Source: CAYGFH01 sp964430295 (GTDB lineage Bacteria > Patescibacteriota > Microgenomatia > UBA10105 > UBA927). From it: a stretch of 54,865 nucleotides of DNA. The first letter of the stretch is position 1, and each line of letters opens with the position of its first letter. Positions 33,143 through 40,901 of this stretch are shown piece by piece. The stretch spans positions 1 through 54,865 of the forward strand of contig CAYSEV010000006.1 in assembly GCA_964430295.1 (NCBI GenBank). Direction: 5' to 3'. Both the position numbers and the translations under genes were made by a program. The notes beneath the pieces were generated by a model that saw only the letters and a program-made list of their open reading frames with translations, was not told where the DNA came from and did no database searches.

Positions 33143-34042
33143 ATGCGTCTATCTCAAACGGATTTTTTATATGCTACCGTCTGTTATGCGGATATTTTTG
33201 ATTATCCACTTACTGATGATGATATCTATTTTCGAAGCATCAGAATTACTCCCGGGCGAAACATACGAAGTAAACAAATCCCCGGAGTCAGGAAGGTGAA
33301 TTATTTCCGTTTCTTAAAAGGAAGGGAATCCATTGTTTCCGTGTATCAACGAAGGAAAAACAGTTCGAAACGTAAATGGGAGTTAGCTCGTGATATTGCA
33401 GGTATATTGAAGATAGTTCCAACGATATTTTTGGTGGGGGTGACGGGTGGTGTCGCTGTAAATAATGCATCGGCTCACGATGATATTGATCTGTTTTTTA
33501 TTACGGCCAGGGGAACTGTCTGGATAACCCGACTGTTAGTGACGCTGTTGACTGCGTTATTCTCTAAAAGAAGAACGCCTGGTGCAACACAGGTAACAAA
33601 TGCTATTTGTTTAAATATGTTTATAGCAGAAGACAGTTTAAAAATTCCGGAGCATGAACAGGATCTCTTTAGTGCACATGAAGTGCTTCAAATGGAACCG
33701 TTATGGTCCAGACGTGATACGTATAGGAGATTTTTACAGGCAAATAGTTGGACAAAATACTATTTACCAGTAGCATGGAATATCAAGCAGACTGGACGCA
33801 ATATGCATCCGAAAGTATCTAATGTGTTAACCCGGGTTGCACGAAGCATCCTTCGTCTATTTGAACTACCCGCAAAATATCTACAGCTTTGGTATATGCG
33901 TGAGAGGCGAACAACAGAAGTAGTTACCGACTCGGTTTTACGGTTTCACCCAAACGATGCGAGAATTTGGATAAAAAAAGCATTAGAAAAAAGGCTAAAA
34001 AAGAGGAATATACCCCTTGACATTGTTTTTTATGGCAGATAA
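33143..34042 (+). CDS. Pol-beta-like nucleotidyltransferase with N-terminal winged-helix-like region
   Basis: A 299-aa protein with the nucleotidyltransferase fold signature GG-x10-DID (Gly102-Gly103, Asp114, Asp116, in VTGGVAVNNASAHDDIDLFFI). The first about 50 residues (TDFLYATVCYADIFDYPLTDDDIY) look like a small helix-turn-helix. The C-terminal half is basic with Arg/Lys-rich helices. It might modify a nucleotide, sugar or RNA; the substrate is unknown. It is translationally coupled to the solute-binding protein. A long in-frame extension back to 33059 inside that gene is not used. Confidence 0.65.
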   Translation: MRLSQTDFLYATVCYADIFDYPLTDDDIYFRSIRITPGRNIRSKQIPGVRKVNYFRFLKGRESIVSVYQRRKNSSKRKWELARDIAGILKIVPTIFLVGVTGGVAVNNASAHDDIDLFFITARGTVWITRLLVTLLTALFSKRRTPGATQVTNAICLNMFIAEDSLKIPEHEQDLFSAHEVLQMEPLWSRRDTYRRFLQANSWTKYYLPVAWNIKQTGRNMHPKVSNVLTRVARSILRLFELPAKYLQLWYMRERRTTEVVTDSVLRFHPNDARIWIKKALEKRLKKRNIPLDIVFYGR

Positions 34043-34113
34043 AATAGCAGTCACTTCAGTTGAGTGATAATGTAAAAACATCGGAATGTGAGTAAAAAAT
34101 CCGGGAGAAAGAT

Positions 34114-34127
34114 TATAGCGCGCTATA
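34114..34127. promoter_or_regulatory. 14-bp perfect palindrome upstream of groES
   Basis: TATAGCGCGCTATA is a perfect palindrome in the 138-bp region before groES and overlaps plausible -10 sequences. No CIRCE element is present, so this may be the operator of the groESL regulator. The rest of the region shows nothing else I can name. Confidence 0.4.
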
Positions 34128-34180
34128 TCAATCGGATTGCTATTATTCGCGGCCCGAATTACTAACATAAGGAGGTCTTT

Positions 34181-34477
34181 ATGACAAAACTAAACATAAA
34201 GCCGTTGTTTGATAATGTGCTCGTGAAACCGCTTCAAGCGGAAGAAAAACTTCCGTCAGGAATTATTCTCCCTGACAGTGCAAAGGAAAAACCTCAGATG
34301 GGTGAAGTTATGGCAGTTGGTCCAGGTGGTACAGATGAAAAGGGTAACGCCATCAAGATGATAGTAACAGTCGGCATGAAAGTCATGTATAAAAAATGGG
34401 GCGGTAATGAAGTAAAAGTAGACGGCAAAGAATGGATGCTCGTCGAACAAAAAGATATTTTGGCAATCGTAGAATAA
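34181..34477 (+). CDS. groS: Co-chaperonin GroES
   Basis: A 98-aa cytoplasmic lid of the GroEL chamber. It contains the N-terminal KPLFDNVLVKPLQAEEKLPSG block with the mobile loop (SGIILPDSAKEKPQMG) and a complete beta-barrel. The Shine-Dalgarno AAGGAGG, 6 nt before the ATG, is strong. It is followed by groEL after 28 bp, giving a standard groESL operon whose terminator lies at 36182. Confidence 0.98.
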   Translation: MTKLNIKPLFDNVLVKPLQAEEKLPSGIILPDSAKEKPQMGEVMAVGPGGTDEKGNAIKMIVTVGMKVMYKKWGGNEVKVDGKEWMLVEQKDILAIVE

Positions 34478-34505
34478 AAACATTTAAATAACGAAAGGAT
34501 AACCT

Positions 34506-36152
34506 ATGGCAAAACAACTAAAATTTTCTGAAGACGCACGACAATCATTGATTCGCGGCGTGAATGTGCTTGCAAAAGCAGTCGTAACAACTCTTGGTCC
34601 AAAAGGACGAAATGTCGCACTCGACAAGAAATGGGGAGCACCAAATGTGATCCATGATGGTGTCAGTGTCGCAAAAGAGATTGAATTGGAAGATCCATTT
34701 GAAAACATGGGTGTTCAACTCGTCAAGGAAGCAGCATCAAAAACAAATGATGTAGCAGGTGACGGGACAACAACATCAACTCTCCTTGCACAGGCTATCG
34801 TCAATGCTGGATTTAAAAATGTAACCGCCGGAGCAAATCCAATGATGCTCAAAGCCGGTATGGAAAAAGGCGTTGAGGCAGTGGTAGAAGAAATTAAAAA
34901 GCAGGCGAAGACTGTCAAAGACGCTGATATTGCCAAAGTGGCAACAATTAGTGCACAGGATGAAAAAATCGGTACACTTATTGCCGAAGCATTGACCAAA
35001 GTCGGCAAAGACGGTGTTGTTACCGTTGAAGAAGGCAAAGGCCTGACGATGGAAATCGAATATAAAGAGGGTATGGAATTTGATAAAGGCTATGCTTCAC
35101 CATACTTTGTGACTATCCCGGAAAAGATGGAATCAGAGATCAATGATGCATACATTCTTATCACTGATAAGAAAATTTCAGCAATTTCTGATCTTCTTCC
35201 ATTCCTGGAAGGATTCATTAAGGTTTCCAAAAATCTTGTGATTATTGCTGACGATATAGACGGTGAAGCGCTTGCAACGTTGGTTGTAAACAAAATGCGC
35301 GGCACATTCAACGTGCTTGCAGTCAAAGCTCCAGGATTTGGAGACCGACGCAAAGCTATGCTTGAAGACATAGCAGCGTTAACCGGTGGAACCGTAATCT
35401 CCGATGACACAGGACGAAAGTTCGAAAATGTCAAAGTCGAAGATTGTGGGCGAGCAGACAAAGTCTGGGCAGATAAAGACAACTGCCGAATCATTGGTGG
35501 CAAAGGTGGCAAAGCCGCACTTGCATCACGTGTTGCCCAAATCAAACGCGAGATGGAAGCATCTTCCAGTGATTTTGACAAAGAAAAATTGCAGGAGCGA
35601 TTGGCAAAACTTTCCGGTGGAGTTGCTGTTATCAACGTCGGAGCTGCTACAGAAGTTGAGCTTAAGGATCGAAAGGAACGCGTCGTTGATGCCGTAGGCG
35701 CAACTAAAGCCGCACTTGAAGAGGGAATCGTTGCAGGCGGTGGAGTAGCACTCCTCAAGGCTCGTGGAGTGTTAGCAAAAGTACGCGCTGGTCTTTCAAC
35801 AGATGATGAAAAGACAGGTATAGATATTTTATATAAAGCCCTTGGTGAGCCAGTTCGATGGATTGCCAAGAATGCTGGAGCAGATGATGGTTGGGTGTTA
35901 AAAACCATCGAAGAATCCAAAGCAGCTGATTTTGGATTTAATGCAATGACTATGGAATTCGGTTCCATGCTTTCTGCAGGTGTTCTTGATCCGGCAAAGG
36001 TTACCAGAACCGCTGTGCAAAACGCTGCAAGTATCGGTATGATGATCCTCACAACAGAGGCACTTATTACTGATATTCCTGAAAAGAAAGAAGCACCAGT
36101 CGGTGGTGGCATGCCTGGAGGAATGGGCGGCATGGGTGGAATGGATTATTAA
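34506..36152 (+). CDS. groL: Chaperonin GroEL
   Basis: The 548-aa ATP-dependent folding chamber subunit. Recognisable elements are TTLGPKGRNV (31-40), the ATP site GDGTTTSTLLAQ with Asp87, the apical domain, GGGVALLKA near 414-422 and a Gly-Gly-Met repeat tail (GGMPGGMGGMGGMDY). Ribosome-binding sequence AAAGGA lies 9 nt upstream. Codon usage looks richer in GC-ending codons than the neighbours, as expected for a highly expressed gene. Confidence 0.99.
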   Translation: MAKQLKFSEDARQSLIRGVNVLAKAVVTTLGPKGRNVALDKKWGAPNVIHDGVSVAKEIELEDPFENMGVQLVKEAASKTNDVAGDGTTTSTLLAQAIVNAGFKNVTAGANPMMLKAGMEKGVEAVVEEIKKQAKTVKDADIAKVATISAQDEKIGTLIAEALTKVGKDGVVTVEEGKGLTMEIEYKEGMEFDKGYASPYFVTIPEKMESEINDAYILITDKKISAISDLLPFLEGFIKVSKNLVIIADDIDGEALATLVVNKMRGTFNVLAVKAPGFGDRRKAMLEDIAALTGGTVISDDTGRKFENVKVEDCGRADKVWADKDNCRIIGGKGGKAALASRVAQIKREMEASSSDFDKEKLQERLAKLSGGVAVINVGAATEVELKDRKERVVDAVGATKAALEEGIVAGGGVALLKARGVLAKVRAGLSTDDEKTGIDILYKALGEPVRWIAKNAGADDGWVLKTIEESKAADFGFNAMTMEFGSMLSAGVLDPAKVTRTAVQNAASIGMMILTTEALITDIPEKKEAPVGGGMPGGMGGMGGMDY

Positions 36153-36181
36153 GTCCAAAGATGAAATAAGAAGTATACATC

Positions 36182-36212
36182 AAACCCCGCCTCTCGCGAG
36201 AGGCGGGGTTTT
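36182..36212 (+). terminator. Rho-independent terminator of groESL
   Basis: A very stable stem AAACCCCGCCTCT/AGAGGCGGGGTTT around a CGCG loop, ending in a T-rich run. The extended -10 of the next gene begins within the same T-rich run. Confidence 0.95.
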
Positions 36213-36220
36213 GTTATACT
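36212..36220 (+). promoter_or_regulatory. Extended -10 of the CPBP protease gene, leaderless
   Basis: TGT-TATACT (hexamer 36215-36220), then 6 nt to ATG 36227. Any -35 would fall in the groESL terminator stem and is not recognisable. Confidence 0.5.
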
Positions 36221-36226
36221 TTATTC

Positions 36227-36865
36227 ATGTCTTCGTTATTCTCAAAACATATTTACTGGATATTAGTATTTTTCTTTATTCTCTTTACATGGACACTTTA
36301 TCGCTATTTCTTCATTACCCCAGAATGGGTAGATGAATTTATCGCAAAACCATTGCTTCAAATATTTCCTGTTATTTTGGCCGTTTTGTTTATTGAAAAG
36401 AAATCTCTTTCCACATTATCTATTGGGTCAAAAAAGCCGTTACTCCACATTAGTATTGGATTAGGACTTGGATTATTTCTGGTCGTAGAATCATTATTTA
36501 TGCAGAAAATGAAGGGCACAAATTTTTCTTTGCATCTGGAGCTGCTTATCCTTTCATTTTTTGTATCGCTTGCCACAGGATTTTCAGAAGAGCTTGTGTA
36601 TAGAGGATATTTTGCTAAACGCATATCCGAACAGATTGATAATCCATACGTTTCAAATACATTACAAACATTGTTATTTGTGTGTATTCATATCCCTATT
36701 ATGCTATTTGTTCTTCACTATTCACTGACGGACAGTTTGCTGTATAGCGTGCAGTTATTTGTTTTAGGATTCGTATACGGGTATATCTTTATGGAGACAG
36801 GGTCAATCATCTCAACAATTATTCCCCATACGCTTTGGAATTTTGCGAACGTAATTTTCCGCTGA
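36227..36865 (+). CDS. CPBP-family intramembrane metalloprotease
   Basis: A 212-aa membrane protein with about six to seven helices and the CPBP/Rce1 motifs: EELVYRGYF (EExxxR, about 121-129), FVCIHIP (FxxxH) and HTLWNFAN (HxxxN) near the C-terminus. Bacterial members cleave or process membrane peptides or proteins, sometimes in immunity or signalling; the substrate here is unknown. It is followed after 12 bp by a related membrane protein. Confidence 0.88.
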   Translation: MSSLFSKHIYWILVFFFILFTWTLYRYFFITPEWVDEFIAKPLLQIFPVILAVLFIEKKSLSTLSIGSKKPLLHISIGLGLGLFLVVESLFMQKMKGTNFSLHLELLILSFFVSLATGFSEELVYRGYFAKRISEQIDNPYVSNTLQTLLFVCIHIPIMLFVLHYSLTDSLLYSVQLFVLGFVYGYIFMETGSIISTIIPHTLWNFANVIFR

Positions 36866-36871
36866 TATACT
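36863..36871 (+). promoter_or_regulatory. Extended -10 overlapping a stop codon, leaderless
   Basis: TGA-TATACT: the TGA is both the stop codon of the CPBP gene (36863-36865) and the extended -10 TGn. The hexamer (36866-36871) is 6 nt before ATG 36878. Confidence 0.5.
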
Positions 36872-36877
36872 ACCATC

Positions 36878-37498
36878 ATGTTCTCAGCTCTCTATGCCAT
36901 AGGATGTATCTCTCTTGCAAATGTTTTCTATAAATCGCATGCAAACAAAAGAAAGATAGCCGCACAATCTTCATATGCGTTTTTTGTTGGATTATGGATG
37001 AGTGTATTCGTGCTCCTTTTCTTTATTCCTTCATGGAATCTCTTGCCTAAGAACTATTATCTATTTCCATTATTTGCCTTCACGTCTGTCACTTGGTTTA
37101 TATTTCCATTAATTGTACGGAAATATGGAGTACCGCCTGCTAAACACATGATCCCAACATCAGGAAATTTTCTATTGTATTTCACACCCTCTGTGATGTT
37201 TGCAAAATATACTGAAATTCTCTGTCAGCAGGGATTATTTGTATACACCCTCATGGTTGTTCTGCAGGGACAATCTGATATGCATAAGCTTATTTGGTTT
37301 TTTATAGGTAATCTACTACTTCATATGGCAAATATTCTATTTATGGAGAAGAAAAAAACTCTGTTTTTTGTATACTGGAGCATACCAATGGGGATAGTCT
37401 TCGGTTATTTAATTATCCATGGATATATTTTTCTCACAATAAGCGTACATATGATATTCTATCTGGTAGTAAACGGTTCACTTTGGTTTAAAAAATAA
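36878..37498 (+). CDS. Multi-spanning membrane protein, possible degenerate CPBP relative
   Basis: A 206-aa protein with six or seven hydrophobic helices. It shows weak correspondence to the preceding CPBP protease: TEILCQQGLF where the protease has EELVYRGYF (Glu kept, second Glu and Arg lost), NLLLHMANI where FxxxH lies, and SVHMIFYLV at the third motif. If the relation is real, this is a non-catalytic paralogue. Otherwise it is simply an unknown membrane protein. The next gene starts 3 bp after its stop. Confidence 0.6.
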   Translation: MFSALYAIGCISLANVFYKSHANKRKIAAQSSYAFFVGLWMSVFVLLFFIPSWNLLPKNYYLFPLFAFTSVTWFIFPLIVRKYGVPPAKHMIPTSGNFLLYFTPSVMFAKYTEILCQQGLFVYTLMVVLQGQSDMHKLIWFFIGNLLLHMANILFMEKKKTLFFVYWSIPMGIVFGYLIIHGYIFLTISVHMIFYLVVNGSLWFKK

Positions 37499-37501
37499 AT
37501 T

Positions 37502-38386
37502 ATGAAATCTTTTATGCTCTCTGAAATCACTACGTCTGACGGGTTGCGACATCAAGGAATATATGCAGCGCCTAAAGAAAAAAAGAAACGGGCAGTGCTG
37601 TGGATTCATGGGCTGAGTGCTGCATTTTATAACGATTATGAATTGTATGAGATTATTGCCGATGAGTTGAATAGACATGGATGGGGATTTGCAATTTTTA
37701 ATAACCGGGGGCATGATCTGATAGCAGCCATCCGAAAATACGATGGGACACCTCCAAACGGATATAGTTACTATCAGGCAGGAGCGGGAAGTGAAGTCTT
37801 TGAAGAGTGTGTATATGATATTAACGCGGGAGTTGATTTTCTGGTACAGCAAGGATTTTCTGAAATCATACTCGTCGGACACAGCACCGGTGCCAATAAA
37901 GTTTGCTATTTTGCCGCCACGCAAAAAAATCCACACGTCATTGGTGTTGTATTATCTGGACCAATGAGTGACCGGTTAGGTCACCCTGAACCTGAATCAG
38001 TGCGAAATACCCATATACAAGAATTGAAAAAGAAAATAACGGAAGGAAAGGGAGATGAATTACAATTCGGATATCATTTTTTCCCTATTACTCCAAAACG
38101 ATATATAAGTATTTTTGAACCCGGTTCGAATGAAGACACATTTGATTATGGAGATGCACAGCCTAAACTAACATCGTTGTCAAACATACAACTACCACTT
38201 CTTGTTCTCCTGGGTGGGGCAGATGAATACGCGGACAGACCTATTGAACAGATAGCAAATGTTTTTGAGAAGCATGCAACATCACCGTATTACAGATCTA
38301 TCATCATACCTGAAGGGCTCCATAAATTTCATGGAAAAGAAATGGAAGTGGCTATGGCTCTTGTAGATTTCATAAACGCGATATAA
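37502..38386 (+). CDS. Alpha/beta hydrolase, DUF1749-like esterase
   Basis: A 294-aa alpha/beta hydrolase. It has the oxyanion-side WIHGLSA (34-40), NNRGHD (67-72), the nucleophile elbow GHSTG with Ser128, an acid Asp in LLGGADEYAD and a catalytic His in EGLHKFHG. It has no signal peptide. The layout resembles DUF1749-type esterases. A paralogue sits at 50674-51549 with the same NNRGHD and elbow. Substrate unknown. Confidence 0.82.
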   Translation: MKSFMLSEITTSDGLRHQGIYAAPKEKKKRAVLWIHGLSAAFYNDYELYEIIADELNRHGWGFAIFNNRGHDLIAAIRKYDGTPPNGYSYYQAGAGSEVFEECVYDINAGVDFLVQQGFSEIILVGHSTGANKVCYFAATQKNPHVIGVVLSGPMSDRLGHPEPESVRNTHIQELKKKITEGKGDELQFGYHFFPITPKRYISIFEPGSNEDTFDYGDAQPKLTSLSNIQLPLLVLLGGADEYADRPIEQIANVFEKHATSPYYRSIIIPEGLHKFHGKEMEVAMALVDFINAI

Positions 38387-38387
38387 T
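38382..38387 (+). promoter_or_regulatory. -10 box overlapping a stop codon, leaderless
   Basis: TATAAT contains the TAA stop of the upstream esterase (38384-38386) and lies 7 nt before ATG 38395. Confidence 0.5.
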
Positions 38388-38394
38388 TGCATAT

Positions 38395-39774
38395 ATGAAT
38401 ACAATACAATCTGTCAATCCCGCAACGCAGGAAATAATTGGTGAAACACCAGTTACGTCACAAGATGAACTAAAAATTATAGTAGAAAACTCAAAAAAAG
38501 CATTTACACAGTGGCGAACGATTTCAATGAATGAGCGGGCATCATATGCCAGAAAATTGGCAGATCTCCTGCTTCAAAAAAAAGAAGAGATAGCGAAGCT
38601 GACTACACAGGAAATGGGCAAACCTCTTCATGAAGCACTAGAAGATATCATATTTGAAGTGGATTTTATCCGATGGTATGCAGACAATGTTGAAAAAGCG
38701 CTCGGTGAGAAAATTATAAAAGAGGACGATACTGCCGTATATAAAACTGTATATGAACCATGGGGTGTATGTGCATCGATAGCCCCTTGGAACTTCCCTA
38801 TTACAATGGCATCTACAGGTATAACAGCGCAACTTTTGGCCGGTAATACGGTTATATTTAAACCTTCAGAAAATTCAACATTATCACAAAAGCTTTTTGT
38901 TGATCTTTTTAATCAGACAGGACTGCCGAGTGGAGTTTTGCAGTGTGTTATTGGTGCGGGAGATGTAGGCGCTGCACTTATAGATAGTGATATTGATTTG
39001 GTATGGTTTACTGGTAGTACCGCTGTTGGTCAACAGATCTATAAAAAATGTGCGGAAAAGTTTATAAAACCTCTTCTGGAACTTGGTGGATCGAGCCCAG
39101 CGTTGGTATTCTCTGATTGTGATTTTGAAAAAACGATAGAAACGCTCTATTCTGCCCGTTTTTTTAACTGTGGGCAGGTATGCAGTGCTGTTAAACGTGT
39201 GTTTGTCGAGCAATCGATATATGAAAAATTTGTAACTGCTATGACATCTAAACTAGAAACAATTAAAATAGGGGACCCAATGGGTGATGTACAGCTGGGG
39301 CCACTTGTATCAAAAAAGCAGCTGCATACACTAACCTTGCAGGTTGAGGAAGCAAAAAAAGAGGGAACTACTATTGTTGTAGGAGGCAAAAAACCTGATG
39401 GAACAGAGTTTGAAAAAGGCAATTATTATTTGCCGACAATACTCTCGCACGTAGATTCACATATGCGAATTATGCAGGACGAAGTGTTCGGTCCTGTTAT
39501 GCCAATTGCATCATTTGATAATGAAGATCAGGCAATACGAATGGCCAATCATACACCGTATGGGCTAACAGCAGAAATTTTTACCAAAGATATGGTAAAA
39601 GCAAACCGTGTTGCCTCTCAAATACATGCGGGAGGAATATCTATAAATATGGATGTCTCTTACAATCCTGATAGCCCAATCGGAGGATATAAAAAGAGCG
39701 GATTAGGCAGGGAGTATGGCATAGAAGGATTTCGCGAACTTGCTCAGTTAAAATATATTTGTATTGCAAAATAA
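38395..39774 (+). CDS. NAD(P)-dependent aldehyde dehydrogenase, succinate-semialdehyde type
   Basis: A 459-aa aldehyde dehydrogenase with catalytic Cys263 (FFNCGQVCSAVKRV), Glu229 (LELGGSSPALVF), oxyanion Asn in PWNFPI, and the VWFTGSTAVG cofactor turn. Length and motifs (for example SYNPDSPIGGYKKSGLGREYG near the end) resemble the short succinate-semialdehyde dehydrogenases (GabD/YneI). The physiological aldehyde is uncertain. It is independent of the GapN-like enzyme in this window. Confidence 0.88.
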   Translation: MNTIQSVNPATQEIIGETPVTSQDELKIIVENSKKAFTQWRTISMNERASYARKLADLLLQKKEEIAKLTTQEMGKPLHEALEDIIFEVDFIRWYADNVEKALGEKIIKEDDTAVYKTVYEPWGVCASIAPWNFPITMASTGITAQLLAGNTVIFKPSENSTLSQKLFVDLFNQTGLPSGVLQCVIGAGDVGAALIDSDIDLVWFTGSTAVGQQIYKKCAEKFIKPLLELGGSSPALVFSDCDFEKTIETLYSARFFNCGQVCSAVKRVFVEQSIYEKFVTAMTSKLETIKIGDPMGDVQLGPLVSKKQLHTLTLQVEEAKKEGTTIVVGGKKPDGTEFEKGNYYLPTILSHVDSHMRIMQDEVFGPVMPIASFDNEDQAIRMANHTPYGLTAEIFTKDMVKANRVASQIHAGGISINMDVSYNPDSPIGGYKKSGLGREYGIEGFRELAQLKYICIAK

Positions 39775-39779
39775 TACGT

Positions 39780-40115
39780 ATGGATACCATGATTGTTGTA
39801 TACGTTCCGTGCAATAGTATAGAAGAAGCAAAACGTATAGGTCTTGCTGTGATGAAGGTCAGACTCGCACCTTGCTATAATATCCTAACTGGTATGCAGT
39901 CAGCGGCATTTTGGCCACCCAAGACTGGTGACATTGAGGAGGTTCAAACCGGAGCCGTATTACTTCTTAAATCCATCAAATCAAAATATAGCGCTATTGA
40001 ATCGGAGATCAAAAAACTACATAGTGATACGAACCCATGTATTTTTGCTATTGATGTAGGTGCTGTATCAAAAGAATACTATACGTGGTTAATCAGTGAA
40101 ATGGAGGTTGTATGA
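39780..40115 (+). CDS. cutA: CutA-like divalent-cation tolerance protein
   Basis: A 111-aa trimeric ferredoxin-like protein of the CutA family: VVYVPCNSIEEAKRIG, LAPCYNI, AAFWPPKTGDIEE, LLLKS and the C-terminal YYTWLISE block. Its true role is debated (metal binding or signalling). ATG 39780 is preferred to in-frame TTG 39759. The stop overlaps the start of the SDR gene by 4 bp (ATGA). Confidence 0.88.
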   Translation: MDTMIVVYVPCNSIEEAKRIGLAVMKVRLAPCYNILTGMQSAAFWPPKTGDIEEVQTGAVLLLKSIKSKYSAIESEIKKLHSDTNPCIFAIDVGAVSKEYYTWLISEMEVV

Positions 40116-40840
40116 GATTTTCAGAGAAAGTAACCGTTATTACCGGGGCATCAAGGGGTATCGGTAAGGCTACTGCACTGCAATTAGGAAAAGAAGGAGC
40201 TTTTGTAGTGGTGAATTACAAATCAAATAGAACTGCAGCTGAATATATTGTGAAGGAAATTGGAGAAGACCATTCCGTCGCTATTCAGGCTGATGTTTCA
40301 CACGAAGCAGGAGTTAAATCGCTTGTTTCCCAAACGGTAAAAAAATATGGGCATATTGATGTACTTATCAATAACGCTGGTGAAATTGGCGAGCGAGGTT
40401 GGAAAACAGATGTAGACGCTTGGCATCATACGATTGATGCAAATTTAACAAGCGCATGGCTTATGATTCGAGAGGCCTCCCCTTATATGAAAAAAGGAAG
40501 CTCAATAGTGAATCTTGCTTCTGTGTATGGTTTTTTAGGGGCTGCTCCAGTACTCGCATATACAAGCGCCAAAGGAGGTCTCATAACATTGACTAAATCA
40601 TTTGCCAAAGAACTTGCTCCTAACATTCGTGTCAATGCTGTCGCACCAAGTAATGTAAATACGGACATGACAAAAAGCGCCGGTGCAGAATTAATTGCAT
40701 ATTTTGCTGAGCAGACTCCTTTGAAACGTATAGCAGAACCCAAGGAACTAGCAAAGTCTATAGCGTTTTTGGCTTCTGATGATGCGAGTTATATCACTGG
40801 AGAACTTCTTGTGGTTGACGGGGGATATAGTCTGAAATAA
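40112..40840 (+). CDS. Short-chain dehydrogenase/reductase (FabG-like)
   Basis: A 242-aa classical SDR: NAD(P)-binding TGASRGIG (11-18), NNAG, catalytic Ser in NLASVYG, and Tyr-Lys in YTSAKGG. It ends with the ITGELLVVDGGYSLK block typical of FabG-type reductases. It may be a 3-oxoacyl-ACP reductase, but with no other fatty acid gene in the window a sugar or alcohol substrate is equally possible. It is translationally coupled to cutA. Confidence 0.9.
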   Translation: MRFSEKVTVITGASRGIGKATALQLGKEGAFVVVNYKSNRTAAEYIVKEIGEDHSVAIQADVSHEAGVKSLVSQTVKKYGHIDVLINNAGEIGERGWKTDVDAWHHTIDANLTSAWLMIREASPYMKKGSSIVNLASVYGFLGAAPVLAYTSAKGGLITLTKSFAKELAPNIRVNAVAPSNVNTDMTKSAGAELIAYFAEQTPLKRIAEPKELAKSIAFLASDDASYITGELLVVDGGYSLK

Positions 40841-40862
40841 TGTCCTATTGATACGTCAAAAA

Positions 40863-40892
40863 TTGCCTCAACGCGTTTTGATATGCTATGAT
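40863..40892 (+). promoter_or_regulatory. Promoter of the PEGA/SH3 gene
   Basis: TTGCCT (40863-40868), 18 bp, TATGAT (40887-40892), then 9 nt to ATG 40902. This start excludes the in-frame codon at 40848. Confidence 0.5.
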
Positions 40893-40901
40893 GTAATTCT
40901 A

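Noticed and set aside
34051..34067. CIRCE-like repeat (TCACT-N7-AGTGA) before groES
   Set aside because: The arms are only 5 bp with the wrong spacing, and they do not match TTAGCACTC-N9-GAGTGCTAA.
35090..36133. A 347-codon open frame on the minus strand inside groEL
   Set aside because: It is antisense to a complete, highly conserved GroEL frame. Its Ala/Ser/Pro/Ile-rich translation is the usual shadow of GC-ending codons, and there is no promoter or Shine-Dalgarno.
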